Notes under the pieces: model-generated
Database searches by the model: none
What the model was told of the DNA's origin: nothing
What the model saw: only the letters and a program-made list of their open reading frames with translations
NCBI GenBank assembly: GCA_023205875.1
Contig: CP060757.1
Span: 620,001-684,000 of the forward strand
Length of the DNA stretch: 64,000 nucleotides
Reading direction: 5' to 3'
DNA from: Chloropicon primus
Taxonomy: Eukaryota; Chlorophyta; Chloropicophyceae; Chloropicales; Chloropicaceae
Translations under genes and position numbers: made by a program
Shown: in pieces, positions 9,582 through 19,223 of the stretch
How positions within the stretch are numbered: position 1 is the first letter of the stretch
Layout: each line of letters starts with the position of its first letter

Positions 9582-10594
9582 TCACAGAGGTTTGATTCTC
9601 TTCCCGCTGGCTCTCGTCGGTGTCGTCCTGACCGCTTCAGCACCCCGCTTCAGCACCCCTCTCGGCTTCTCTTCCGTGTTCAGGTTTCTCCTCTTCACTC
9701 TCTTCGCGACAATCCTTTGCTTCTGGTTCTTCGTCTGCAAGGCGAGGTCGCGTGTCAGTCGTCCGGGGTCTACAGGCAAACCAATCGGAATGGCGACTTA
9801 CCGGGTACGCGATCTCAACGTTGTTGTAAAGGCCTTTCCTCTTGAGCTCCTCGACGCCTTTCGAGAACCACCGTGGCGTCATTCCCTCCGGCCACGCCGC
9901 GAACCGGTGTTTATCATAGACATAGTACTGTCTATAGCTTGCGATGGGGTCGTTCTCAATCTTGTACTGCGTAGGGAAGAGGCAAGTGAGGCAGGGGTCA
10001 GCGCACTTGCCAAGGCGAGGACAGCGAGACATTGATTCGGCGGATTCTCGGGTTGCGCACGCTTACCTCCTCAGGCATGGCACACAAGGGCGTGGTGATT
10101 CCGATGTCCTGGAGGCCCCTTGGTTCGTTGACCTTGAGCCACTCGAGGACTGCCTGGGTCTTGTGCGTCTTCCCCCCGAAACGATTCGTGTACTCCTCGC
10201 TGAGATGAAGGCCCATCCTGCAAGCCCAGCGATAATTGTCGAGCGACGTCATCAACCAACGCATCGGAGCCAAGCTGGGCCCAGCGCTCCTCGTGTACTT
10301 GTAAGGAATCGACTCAAGCGGCTCCTCCATGCGGTGGTGCACGTTGCACAGCAACTGCGCAGTCTCCACGACCATCTTCGGCACGTGCTGTAGAGACAGA
10401 GACAAAGGCAGAGAGGAGTTGATGATTTGCGTTTCAGGATGAGACAATCAAGATCAATCCTGCCAAGGTCGCTCGAACGTTTTTCTTCCCACGGGAAGGA
10501 GGATCCCGTCGCCCGCCCTTCGACCTGGACTTACCTTATTGCAGTGCGCTTTCGCGCACTGCTCCTCGTCCTCGTCCAAGTAAAAGAGGTTCAT
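9582..10594 (-). CDS. Phage/giant-virus-type conserved protein of unknown function
   Basis: Four exons, 10535-10594, 10067-10387, 9802-9966 and 9582-9734, all phase 0, give 232 residues. Landmarks: MNLFYLDEDEEQCAKAHCNK then HVPKMVVETAQLL, a WLMTSLDNYRWACRMGLHL block, EEYTNRFG, LCAMPEEYK, and SYRQYYVYDKHRFAAW, followed by a basic tail rich in Lys/Arg. I recall this N-terminal pattern (a DxDxxxCAxxHCxKH element leading into a K-M-x-x-E-x-x-Q-L helix) from many phage and large DNA virus proteins without assigned function; the conserved His/Cys/Asp could bind metal. With introns matching those of neighbours it is a resident nuclear gene. Gene structure is secure because all three splice joins keep frame; function is unknown. 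Confidence 0.75.
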
Positions 10595-10852
10595 CTTAAC
10601 AACGAGACCTCCACCTGCTGGAGATCCGCCTCTCCTCTCCACAAGTGCGTCCCCAGCAGTGTGCGTCCACTCGCTCGTTCGTTCGCTCGCCTCATGTCGC
10701 CCTCGTCGTGTTGTTCGGGCTCCCGGTGCCTGCCCTGGTCCTCTTCCTCGCTCGCTCGCGTTTGGTTCCCCTCTCCTCTCTCTCTCTCTCTCTCTCAGCT
10801 GCTGGTTGGTGAATTTGAAGGGGAAAAGGTTAGGGCGGCGGTGGGGACGGCG

Positions 10853-13324
10853 ATGGATGGTCCCGGGAAGAGGAAGGCGCCGACGGCGACGGTGCGGTCG
10901 GAGTATGAGGTGGAATCGAAGCTCAAGCCGTTCTACACGGGAGGGAGGGTGAGCGTGTGTCGCTCGAAGAAGCTTGCGGCTTGCGCGTGCGGGGAGGAAG
11001 TGACGATACTTTGCCTGGAGACAGGGAAGGTGAAGCAAACGATACCAGGGGACTCTGCTTTGGTCTCGAGCGTATGCCTGAGTGAGAATGGGAGGGACGT
11101 CTTCATCGCCAGCAGGAGTTTGCAGTGCAGCCAGTGGGACTTGGAGACGCAGAGGTGCACCAGGCGCTTCAAGGGACACAAGGCGCCTATCCTGCACATG
11201 TGCATTGACTCGCAGGGCTTGTACCTCTGCACTGCGGGGGCCGACAACGCGGTCAAGGTGTGGGACATCCAAGAGGGTTACCTCACCCACTCGTTCAAAG
11301 GCCACCAGGGGGTGGTCCTGTTCTCGGCGTTTCACCCTCACCCCAAGAGGTACCACTTGTACACTTGCGGCGACGACACGACGGTGAAGGTCTGGGACCT
11401 GAAGAGCAAGAAGTGCCTCGCCACGCTCAAGGCCCACCTCTCCACCGTGACTTCGCTGTCCCTGTCGCCCTGCGGGGAGTTCTTGCTTTCTTGCGGGCAG
11501 GACAGCATGGCGCACATCTGGAGCGTCCAGAGCCTGAAGAAGGTGTCCAGCATCCCCCTGAACGAGGTGACGAACTCTGCCGTGTTCTTGGCCAGCAAGG
11601 ACATGGTGCTCCACTCCAGGAATTCGGAGGAATCATCTGCGGGGACGAAGCCATCGTGCTACTTTGTCACCGTCGGCCAGTCGGGCAAAGTGAGGTTCTG
11701 GAATCCAAAGAAGTTTTTGTGCGAGCACGAGTTTGGTGTCGATGACACGTGCGAGAAGGAGGGAGGGTGCCTCGACTTTGTGGTTGTGGACAATTCCACG
11801 ATACTGTGCACGACCCTGGACTGCAGGATTCTGACGTACCAGCTCAAGGATGAGATTGAGGCGTTCTCTGACAGCTTGGACACCAGGAGGCCGGACGCGT
11901 TCTGGAAAGGGCTGATCACTGGAAGCGAGCAGCTCGTGGGAAACAACGAGCAGATCACGGATCTCTGCTTCCTCGGCCCCAAGCACTTGGTGATCGCCAC
12001 GAACAGTCAATACATCCGAGTGTATGACGCCGAGACGTTCGCCTGCCTCTCGTCCTGCGCGGGCCACACGGACATTGTTCTGGCTCTGCAGGCGTTCGAA
12101 ATCTCTCCGGAGAGGTACCTTGTGGCCTCGGGGGGGAAGGACAACACCCTGCTCGTCTGGGACTCGACGCTGTCGGTGGACGCCCTCTGCTGCGGCAAAG
12201 CCGAGGGCCACTTCTCCGCGATCGAGTGCCTGGCCTTCCCCGCAAAGGTCGCGGGAAAGACTGTAGATTACGTGTGCTCGGGCGACGGTGACGGCTTCAT
12301 CAAGCTTTGGGACATGTCTTGGTTCTCCCCATCCAGGAAGGAGAAGGAGGCCCACTCCATGACCACGCTCTCGACCACTGCGGGCCACGAGAAGGACGTG
12401 AACACGGTAGCCTTTTCGCCCGACAACAAGCTGATCTGCACGGGTTCCCAGGACAAGTTGGCCAAGCTTTGGAGCGTCCCCTCCCTGGCCCCGGTGAGAA
12501 CCTTTAGGGGGCACTCCAGAGGCATCTGGAGCGTCTGCTTCTCCCCCATCGATCAAATCGTTTGCACGGCCTCGGGGGACAAGACGCTGAGGCTCTGGTC
12601 CATCCAGGACGGCACCTGCCTCCGGAGCTTCCAGGGCCACACCTCGAGCGTCCTGAAGGTTTGCTACATCTCATTCGGGGTTCAGGTCATCTCCACGGGT
12701 GCCGATGGCCTGGTCAAGGTCTGGAACGTGAGCAGCGCCGAGTGCGTCAACACTTTTGACTCTCACGAGGACAAGATTTGGGCTCTGAGCGTTTGTGATC
12801 AGGGGGAGAACTTCGCGAGCGGCAGTGGAGATGGGGAGGTCTTTGTCTGGAAGGACCACACGGACCAAAAGGCTCTCGAGGAGCGGAGGGCGGAGGCCGA
12901 CTTGATCAAAAAGAAGCAGAAGATATCGGACGCCGTGTACAGAGGATCGTACACCTCCGCCTTCAGGCTCGCCCTGGACCTCAAGTACCCCGGGCAGCTC
13001 CACAGAATTATTACGCAGGCCATGAAATCAGAGGAGACGGAGGCGGCCGAGGCGTTCTGGGGAGAGGTCGTCGAGAGCCTCAGCGACGAGGACATCAAGG
13101 AGTGCTTCCGGTACGCCTCGGATTGGAACACCAACTCAAAGCTGTACCTGTGCAGCCAGCTGTTGCAGCACAACATTTTCTCCAGGGTCCACCCGGACAG
13201 ACTCTCGGCGATTTCGGGCCTGGCGGACGTTTGGAACGCCCTCACCGCGTATTCGCAGAGGCACAGCAAGAGGATCGACACCCTGAGGAGGAGCACTTAC
13301 ATGCTCGATTACGCACTCAAATAA
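10853..13324 (+). CDS. UTP13: U3 snoRNP / SSU processome WD-repeat protein UTP13 (TBL3)
   Basis: An 823-residue intronless protein of two tandem WD40 propellers (about residues 20-330 and 360-680) followed by the C-terminal Utp13 helical domain (KKKQKISDAVYRGSYTSAFRLALDL to the end). Repeats such as GHKAPILHMCIDSQGLYLCTA and GHQGVVLFSAFHPHPKRYHL match TBL3/UTP13, a UTP-B component of the small-subunit processome acting on pre-18S rRNA in the nucleolus. The frame is open further upstream, but the ATG at 10853 (MDGPGKRKAPT) fits the family start; upstream is pyrimidine-rich leader. A TGTAA lies 9 bases after the stop. Confidence 0.92.
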   Translation: MDGPGKRKAPTATVRSEYEVESKLKPFYTGGRVSVCRSKKLAACACGEEVTILCLETGKVKQTIPGDSALVSSVCLSENGRDVFIASRSLQCSQWDLETQRCTRRFKGHKAPILHMCIDSQGLYLCTAGADNAVKVWDIQEGYLTHSFKGHQGVVLFSAFHPHPKRYHLYTCGDDTTVKVWDLKSKKCLATLKAHLSTVTSLSLSPCGEFLLSCGQDSMAHIWSVQSLKKVSSIPLNEVTNSAVFLASKDMVLHSRNSEESSAGTKPSCYFVTVGQSGKVRFWNPKKFLCEHEFGVDDTCEKEGGCLDFVVVDNSTILCTTLDCRILTYQLKDEIEAFSDSLDTRRPDAFWKGLITGSEQLVGNNEQITDLCFLGPKHLVIATNSQYIRVYDAETFACLSSCAGHTDIVLALQAFEISPERYLVASGGKDNTLLVWDSTLSVDALCCGKAEGHFSAIECLAFPAKVAGKTVDYVCSGDGDGFIKLWDMSWFSPSRKEKEAHSMTTLSTTAGHEKDVNTVAFSPDNKLICTGSQDKLAKLWSVPSLAPVRTFRGHSRGIWSVCFSPIDQIVCTASGDKTLRLWSIQDGTCLRSFQGHTSSVLKVCYISFGVQVISTGADGLVKVWNVSSAECVNTFDSHEDKIWALSVCDQGENFASGSGDGEVFVWKDHTDQKALEERRAEADLIKKKQKISDAVYRGSYTSAFRLALDLKYPGQLHRIITQAMKSEETEAAEAFWGEVVESLSDEDIKECFRYASDWNTNSKLYLCSQLLQHNIFSRVHPDRLSAISGLADVWNALTAYSQRHSKRIDTLRRSTYMLDYALK

Positions 13325-13564
13325 ACTAATTATGTAATCGCGTGTCCAAGGATGACCATCATCGTCTTGCAGAGCACCATTCTCCATCCAATACCCCCCA
13401 CACCCGGACCTTTTCCCAAGCTCAAAACCAAAATTCTGCGGATTACCGCGGTCATCTCGACAAGAGAGAGACGAAGTTGGGGGAGTCGAAAGGGAAGGGG
13501 GGTTGTCTCTCTCGAGTCGAGGGGAGCGCCGCGACGGAAGCAACGACGCGAGGAGGGTCAAGAG

Positions 13565-15334
13565 ATGTCGGGGTATCCGCAAAGGGGCCCGCCGCCGCCG
13601 CAGGTGAGAACTCGAGCCGGCCTTTTCGCTTGGGACGCGGCTTTTTTTTGCGAACTCGGGGAAGGAGCCACCCATTCCGTCTCCATACACAACCCGGAAA
13701 AGAAAAAGTAACAGCTTTTGTGCTAACCTCACTCGGTCGTCCCTTGCCTCTGTCTCACCGTCTGCCTTCCTCTGCTCCTTCCTCTCTCTACGCAGCAGTA
13801 CTATCAGCAGCAAGGCGCAGGCTACGGGAACCAGCAACAGTACAACAACTACAACTATAATGCGGGGTATGGGAACCCGGTTCAAAATCCGTATCAGCAG
13901 CGTGGGGCTCCCACGAACTATGGCGGCCAGCGGCCCGATCTGCAGCAGCCTCCGGCGCAGGCGCAGGGGCGTGCGAGGGACCCGAGGCAGCAGCTTGCGC
14001 AGCTGCAGCGGTATTTGGGACAGGTTCTGTCGCAGGCGGGAAGGGACGCCCTGCCTTACCCGGAGCAGGAGAAGTACATCATCAGGCAGCACATTCTTGA
14101 CGTCGTAAGCGAGTTTCCCTCCCTCGCGGTGTCCGTCACCGGGTTCACCCACAACGACGGGAGGGACGTGAAGATCCTGAAAGTGGAGGGGACGGCTCCG
14201 ATGTATTTCCAAGGGAGGAAATACAACCTGCCGCTGACGCTGTGGCTCCTCGAGGGCTACCCGAGGTCTCCCCCCCGGGTTTACCTCACGCCCACGAAGG
14301 ATATGATCATCAAATCGAACCACAGGTTCGTCGACGCCTCTGGTTGCGTGAACTCCCCGTACCTGGAGCAGTGGTCGTTCCCGTCGAGCAACTTGAGGGA
14401 CCTGACCACGACCCTCTGCATCCATTTCGGGCAGGACCCGCCCTTGTACGCCAAGCCGCCGAACTGGCGGCCCGTGGTCCACGCCGCGCAGAGCTTCCAG
14501 CCACCCCAGGGCGGGGGCTCCCCGTACCCCCAGCAAGCGGGCGGCCACGCCGCCGGCGGGCCCGGGGCTTTCCACGGTTACAACCCCATGGTGAGCCAGC
14601 AGCAGGAGCAGCAGCAGCAGGCCTCCGGCTACCCCGTGCACACCCAGCAGGCCTCCCCGGCCCCCGCGACGCAAGGCAGGCCGCCCCAGGCGCAGGGCGC
14701 TGGAGGGGGAGGCGCCCCACCCGTTCAGGGCGATCCCTCCAAGCTCTTCAAGGAGCAGGCGGTGGACGTCCTGTCGAAGAGGGTGGTCAAGACCTTCCAG
14801 GCCATCGAGAGGCACACCATGCAGTCGGTTGAGGATAGGTTGGGGGAGCAGCAAGTGCTCGAGGAGAGGGCGAGCAAGCTTGCGTCCCTGGCGGATGCGC
14901 TGGCCAAGGAGAGGGACATGATCGACAGCTGCATCCACAAGTACGAGTCGAAGACCTTGGAGCTCGAGGGCTGGCTGGAGAAGCACCGGGAGATCGACCA
15001 CGACATCGAGGCGGACCTTGACGGGGTGTTCATTCCGTCGGACTCGCTTTCGGCCCAGGCCATCCAGGCCATGACGAAGGACTTGGCAATAGAAGACGCG
15101 ATGTACGCGTTGGAGCAGGCCTTGCTGAACGACTCTCTCGACCCCGTGGTCTACCTGAAGCAGGTCAGGTCCCTCTCGAGGAAGCAGTTCTACCACAGGA
15201 AGCTGACCATGAAGATTGCGGAGGTGCAGAAGCAGCAGGCGGCCCAGAACCCCCCGCGGCCACGAGGTGCGAGCCAGACCCAGGACGGGGACTGGGAGAT
15301 CCTGCAGGAGTTCGGCCTGGACCTGAACAAGTGA
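13565..15334 (+). CDS. TSG101: ESCRT-I subunit TSG101/Vps23
   Basis: Exons 13565-13603 and 13796-15334 (192-nt phase-0 intron) encode 525 residues. An ~85-residue Gln/Tyr/Pro-rich N-terminal tail precedes the UEV ubiquitin-binding domain (about 90-230; LPLTLWLLEGYPRSPPRVYL, LEQWSFPSSNLRDL). A Pro/Gln/Gly-rich linker, a coiled coil (about 330-420) and the C-terminal steadiness box (ALLNDSLDPVVYLKQVRSLS) follow. TSG101 sorts ubiquitinated cargo into multivesicular bodies. The tail before the UEV is unusual, since animal and plant orthologues begin close to the UEV. The short first exon (13 codons) is typical of this window. Confidence 0.93.
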
Positions 15335-15560
15335 TTTTTTTTTTCGAGGGAGCCGGCGACGGCCCCCCGGCCCGCCGCCGTGTAAAGAAATAGGAGGGGT
15401 GGGGGCCGAGAGCCTTGAGTGGGCGTGGGGCGGGAAAATAATATGTAAAACTGTATCAATATTGGGATTGCGATCGGAGAGCGCGATCTACCTCTTTTCT
15501 CTTTTAGCGGCTATTAAAATTACAATGATTGTATATGTAAAACAAAACACACAATAAATC

Positions 15561-16226
15561 CTACTTCTGCTGCTGCGCAGAGCTCAAGCGCTTCTTCAGG
15601 ACCTTGTTCTCCTCCGTCAGCCTCTTCACCTTCTCCGTGAGGTCCTTGATCTTCTTGTCGCTCTCCTTCTTGTTCTTCTCCAGGCCCTGGATGTACTGCT
15701 TCTTCCTCTCCCTCGCGAGCTGCGCCGACACCCTGTTCCTCAGCAACCTCTTCATCCGCTTCACCTCGTGGTCCTCGCTCGCTCCGCCCTCGCTCGAGGC
15801 TCCCAGCGACCCCTTGTCGACCTTCCAGACCTCCCCCTTCTTCACCTTCCCGACGACCGGCTGCTTGTTGGCCTCCTTCCTGGCCCTCTTCTCCGCGCCT
15901 CGCTTCGTCGTCGCCGGCGCAGTCGTCGCCCGCTTCTTCTTGTCGTCCTTCTCCATCACGAGAAGCGAGGACCCAGACGTCGTGGGCACGTTGCCGCTCT
16001 TCGCGTAGTCAACGCCGTCCGGGAACGGGCCGATGTCCGGCGGGAACAGGCCAGAGTGCTCGAAAACCAGCCCAGATCCCTGCTGCATACGACCGAGGTC
16101 CTGCCCGTCCCGCCCGTACGCCTCCCGAAAGCGGAACCCCTCCTCCGGCATCGTGTCGTAGAACGGACAGTCGTACTGAATGTCCATGTAGGTGTTATCG
16201 TTCGGCACCAGCCTGTACCTGTCCAT
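15561..16226 (-). CDS. bZIP transcription factor, HY5-like basic region
   Basis: About 221 residues from the Met at 16226 (the frame stays open to a Met at 16286, which adds a Cys/Val-rich stretch I judge to be leader). The C-terminal third is a bZIP: basic region KRMKRLLRNRVSAQLARERK with the invariant Asn-x7-Arg, then a leucine zipper ending in QQQK. The RNRVSAQ-x-ARERKK pattern is that of plant HY5/HYH factors, which bind ACGT-core elements and drive light-regulated genes. I see no COP1-interaction VPE motif in the acidic N-terminal half, so light signalling is only a guess. It is convergent with TSG101 and divergent from tectonic. Confidence 0.82.
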   Translation of the reverse strand: MDRYRLVPNDNTYMDIQYDCPFYDTMPEEGFRFREAYGRDGQDLGRMQQGSGLVFEHSGLFPPDIGPFPDGVDYAKSGNVPTTSGSSLLVMEKDDKKKRATTAPATTKRGAEKRARKEANKQPVVGKVKKGEVWKVDKGSLGASSEGGASEDHEVKRMKRLLRNRVSAQLARERKKQYIQGLEKNKKESDKKIKDLTEKVKRLTEENKVLKKRLSSAQQQK

Positions 16227-17085
16227 ATGCCCTTCAACCTCGAGGCAAACGCACGCGCACACGCTCCTCGACAAGAACCAAACCAAACCAAATGCAACAA
16301 ATGCGACGCGCGGCGGTTTACAGGTCTATACTCACAGAAGGGCTTGGATCCGTGTCGCGTGTGTCTCCTGCCTCCGCCGTGTCCGTGCCCGTGTCCGTGA
16401 CCGTGTCTCCGCTTCTCTTCCCGTGTCCGTCACGGTGTCTTGGTATGAGGCTGAACACCTCATCTTGAGAATCTGATCTGGATCTCAGAGCAATTCCTGG
16501 CCAGGAGTTTTTGTTCCAATAAGATATTTGAGGATGACAGCGAATCCCACCTCTTCAAAACCACTTGGACTGGGAAGAGAGAGACGACGCGGTGGTTGCC
16601 CAAGAAAGAAAAGACCAAGACGAAGCAACCGAACCGAACCGAACCGAACCGAACCGATGCATGAGTTGCATGTATGCGTCGTCTTCTTCTTCGTCTTCTT
16701 CTTCGTCTTCTTCTCGGGTGGTGGTTCCACCCCTTCATCCTCATCCAGAGAGAGAGAGAGAGAGAGAGAGAGCAAGTCTTCCTCGTGCGGGCAGTCTTCC
16801 TCGGGAAAGGGAGAGTCTTCCCTCCCTCCCTCCCACCTTTTCCCCCCGATCAACCTCTCTCCCCAAACCATTTTTTCGTGTCTTCCGGTCGTATTCCTCT
16901 AAGAAGAAGAAGAAGAAAGAAAGAAAGAAGGAAAAAACCCTCCCTTTTCTTTGTGTTTCGGCGGGAAAATCAAAGATGAATACCTTTTCCCTCTTCTCGA
17001 CAGGGAGACAGAGGCCTGAAGAGAGAGCGCGCACGCGTGCTTGCTTGCTTGCGTGCTTGTGTTTTGCTCTTGTTCGGTGAGATAG
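16227..17085. promoter_or_regulatory. Divergent intergenic region with several simple repeats
   Basis: An ~860-bp gap between the bZIP and tectonic genes. It contains an (AACCG)n pentamer run at about 16628-16656, a CTT/CGTCTT trinucleotide tract at 16678-16716, a GA tract at about 16747-16772 and a GAAG-rich stretch near 16901-16932. No convincing coding frame; a leader intron for the bZIP gene cannot be excluded. Confidence 0.5.
16628..16656. repeat. (AACCG)n pentanucleotide repeat
   Basis: Five to six consecutive copies of a CCGAA/AACCG unit within the bZIP-tectonic intergenic region. Confidence 0.85.
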
Positions 17086-19122
17086 ATGAGAAGAGGGAGG
17101 TCTTCGTCTTCCTCCGCGGGGAGGGGAGCCGCGCTCGTGCTCCTTCTCCTGGTGGCGGTGGCCTCAGCGGAGAACTCCTCGTCGGGGAGGAGGCTGGCGC
17201 AGGCCCTGTACACGACGTCCCTCGGCGGGTACAAGGTCTTCGAGTCGTACCCGACGGACTGGACCGCCGTGGACGCGGCCCCCCAGGCGAGGACGGTGCA
17301 GGTGAATGACATTGGGGCGTGTTACTGCGACCTCACGGCGAACGCCTGCGACACGAACTGCTGCTGCGACGCGGACTGCGGGGCGGAGGACAAGGCCCTC
17401 TTCACGGGCTGCCTCCCGGAGGCGCCCAACAGGCCCCAGCTCACGTACTGCGTGCCCAAGTCCGTGGTCCAGACGGTGAACCTGCAGTCGAGCGGGTCCC
17501 TCGCCGTGGTGTACAAGACGACGCCGAAGAAGGACTTTTTCAGCGAGCTGCTGTGCGTGGAGAAGGACAACAACCCCGCGTTCGGGAACTTCTTCATGGA
17601 CCCCGGCGCCGGGAGCAGCGACAGGCTCACGGACGTCCTCTCCCGGAACCCGGGGGCGACCTACAAGACCTCGGTCTTGGGCTCCCAGCAGGCGGTCTCC
17701 TTCGAGTCGAGCTACAAGGCCAACGAGACCATCGCGGTGGCGTACACGACGTCGACGGGGACCTCTGAGCCCAAGTACGCGGCCCTGTCGCTTCCCGTCG
17801 CCGTCTTCGGGGACGAGTGCAGGGAGGTGGAGCTCGTGGGCTTCCTGGCGAGCGTTCCCGAGGACGCGAGGCAGAACAGCAGGGCGTGCTTGAGGAAAAC
17901 GAGGAGCCTGTCCACGGACTGCTTCGCTGAGAGCCCCTTCCTCTCGGCGCAGTACTACGTCGGCGGCCTCAACGTCGCGACGACGCCGGCCAAGTCCTCT
18001 TACGTGGCCGTCACCGTCTCCAAGGTCTCCACCTTGGACTCGGACACGGGCGCCATCACCACCTCAGGCTCCAAGACCGTGGGCGCCACTTCCTACGACG
18101 CGGTGAGCACGACCTGCTCGAACGTCCTCAAGTCGCTCAAGTACACCATCAAGCACAACGGGAACGGGGTGATCAGCGCGGTGGAGGCCGAGGTCCTTCT
18201 CACGAACGTGAAGGCTCAGGCCGCGGACCTCGCCTCGCTGGAGCAAGAGTTCTCGGTCGTCTTCGAGAGGGAGGGCGTGACCCAGTCGGCCAGGGGGAAG
18301 AGCGGGAACCCGGGCTACCGAGTGAACTACCCGGTGCTGTTCGGGGTGGACACGACTGACGCGGGGACCCAAAAGTCGGCCGTCTCCCAGTTCCTTGCGG
18401 GCTTGCCGATGATCTCCATGGGCGCTCACGGCGAGTGCAGCACGCAGCACACGCGGCCCCTGCCTTACGGGTCCCAGTCCATGGGCTCGTGCAAGATGAA
18501 CTTCTTCAGGGAACAGCTCAAGAAGTTTTGCCAGAAGGACATCTCTGGTTTCGTTGTCCCGGCGGTCCCGTCGTACTGCCCCGTCTCGGAGAGCCAAGAC
18601 ATATCCAGAGCAATCTCCGTGAGGCACCAGCAACTCCTTAGCGAGGCCACGACGCCTCTGCCGATAAAGCTCTTGTCCGGGCTCTTTGGGTCGACCGCCA
18701 TGTCCGGGACGTACGCGGGAAACAAGGCCTACGTTGGGATTTGGGGGGATTCGAGCCCAAGCAACACAGCCGATTGGATCGAGTTTGAGGTGGAGAGCAT
18801 CGACGATGGAATGTCGTGGAACGAGCAGGAGAGCACCTGCTCCAAGGTCGTGTCTGGCATCCAGTACGAGTTCCTGACCGCAAACGTGGGGTCTCAGCAA
18901 AATCCGCAGCAGAAGGTCACCTACGCGAGGGTCAAGTTCACGTACGACGACTGGACCTTCAGCAACCCAAGCCTTGACGCCTGCCCCCAGCCGTTCAATG
19001 TCTACTCTTCCGCTTCGTTTGTGGAGATGGACCAAGAGGTGGACGAGAATGTGAAGCCCCCTGCACCCCCTGTATTTCCAAAGCTACCCGAGGACGCCTT
19101 CTACCCTTTCCTTACCAACTAA
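17086..19122 (+). CDS. Tectonic-family ciliary transition-zone protein
   Basis: A 678-residue intronless secretory protein. A signal peptide (ALVLLLLVAVASA, about residues 15-28) is followed by the diagnostic tectonic cysteine motif ACYCDLTANACDTNCCCD and a long region with spaced Cys typical of the TCTN ectodomain. The C-terminus (PPAPPVFPKLPEDAFYPFL) has no membrane anchor, as in TCTN1. Tectonics form part of the MKS/B9 complex that gates the transition zone, controlling protein entry to the cilium. Its presence is good evidence that the organism builds cilia. Which of the animal paralogues it corresponds to cannot be told. Confidence 0.87.
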   Translation: MRRGRSSSSSAGRGAALVLLLLVAVASAENSSSGRRLAQALYTTSLGGYKVFESYPTDWTAVDAAPQARTVQVNDIGACYCDLTANACDTNCCCDADCGAEDKALFTGCLPEAPNRPQLTYCVPKSVVQTVNLQSSGSLAVVYKTTPKKDFFSELLCVEKDNNPAFGNFFMDPGAGSSDRLTDVLSRNPGATYKTSVLGSQQAVSFESSYKANETIAVAYTTSTGTSEPKYAALSLPVAVFGDECREVELVGFLASVPEDARQNSRACLRKTRSLSTDCFAESPFLSAQYYVGGLNVATTPAKSSYVAVTVSKVSTLDSDTGAITTSGSKTVGATSYDAVSTTCSNVLKSLKYTIKHNGNGVISAVEAEVLLTNVKAQAADLASLEQEFSVVFEREGVTQSARGKSGNPGYRVNYPVLFGVDTTDAGTQKSAVSQFLAGLPMISMGAHGECSTQHTRPLPYGSQSMGSCKMNFFREQLKKFCQKDISGFVVPAVPSYCPVSESQDISRAISVRHQQLLSEATTPLPIKLLSGLFGSTAMSGTYAGNKAYVGIWGDSSPSNTADWIEFEVESIDDGMSWNEQESTCSKVVSGIQYEFLTANVGSQQNPQQKVTYARVKFTYDDWTFSNPSLDACPQPFNVYSSASFVEMDQEVDENVKPPAPPVFPKLPEDAFYPFLTN

Positions 19123-19223
19123 AGCACAGAGACACGCACAACAAGTGTTTGTTCTTCGTTATACCATATAATACACAAAGCGTTCATAAATCACAACAAT
19201 TTATTCTCTCGTATACACACCAC

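Noticed and set aside
13136-15196. 686-codon open frame on - opposite UTP13 and TSG101
   Set aside because: It spans two real genes and the intergenic region in antisense and has low-complexity Arg/Leu/Val composition.
16628-16656. Telomere-like repeat
   Set aside because: AACCG pentamers differ from known TTAGGG/TTTAGGG telomeric units and the run is short and internal.
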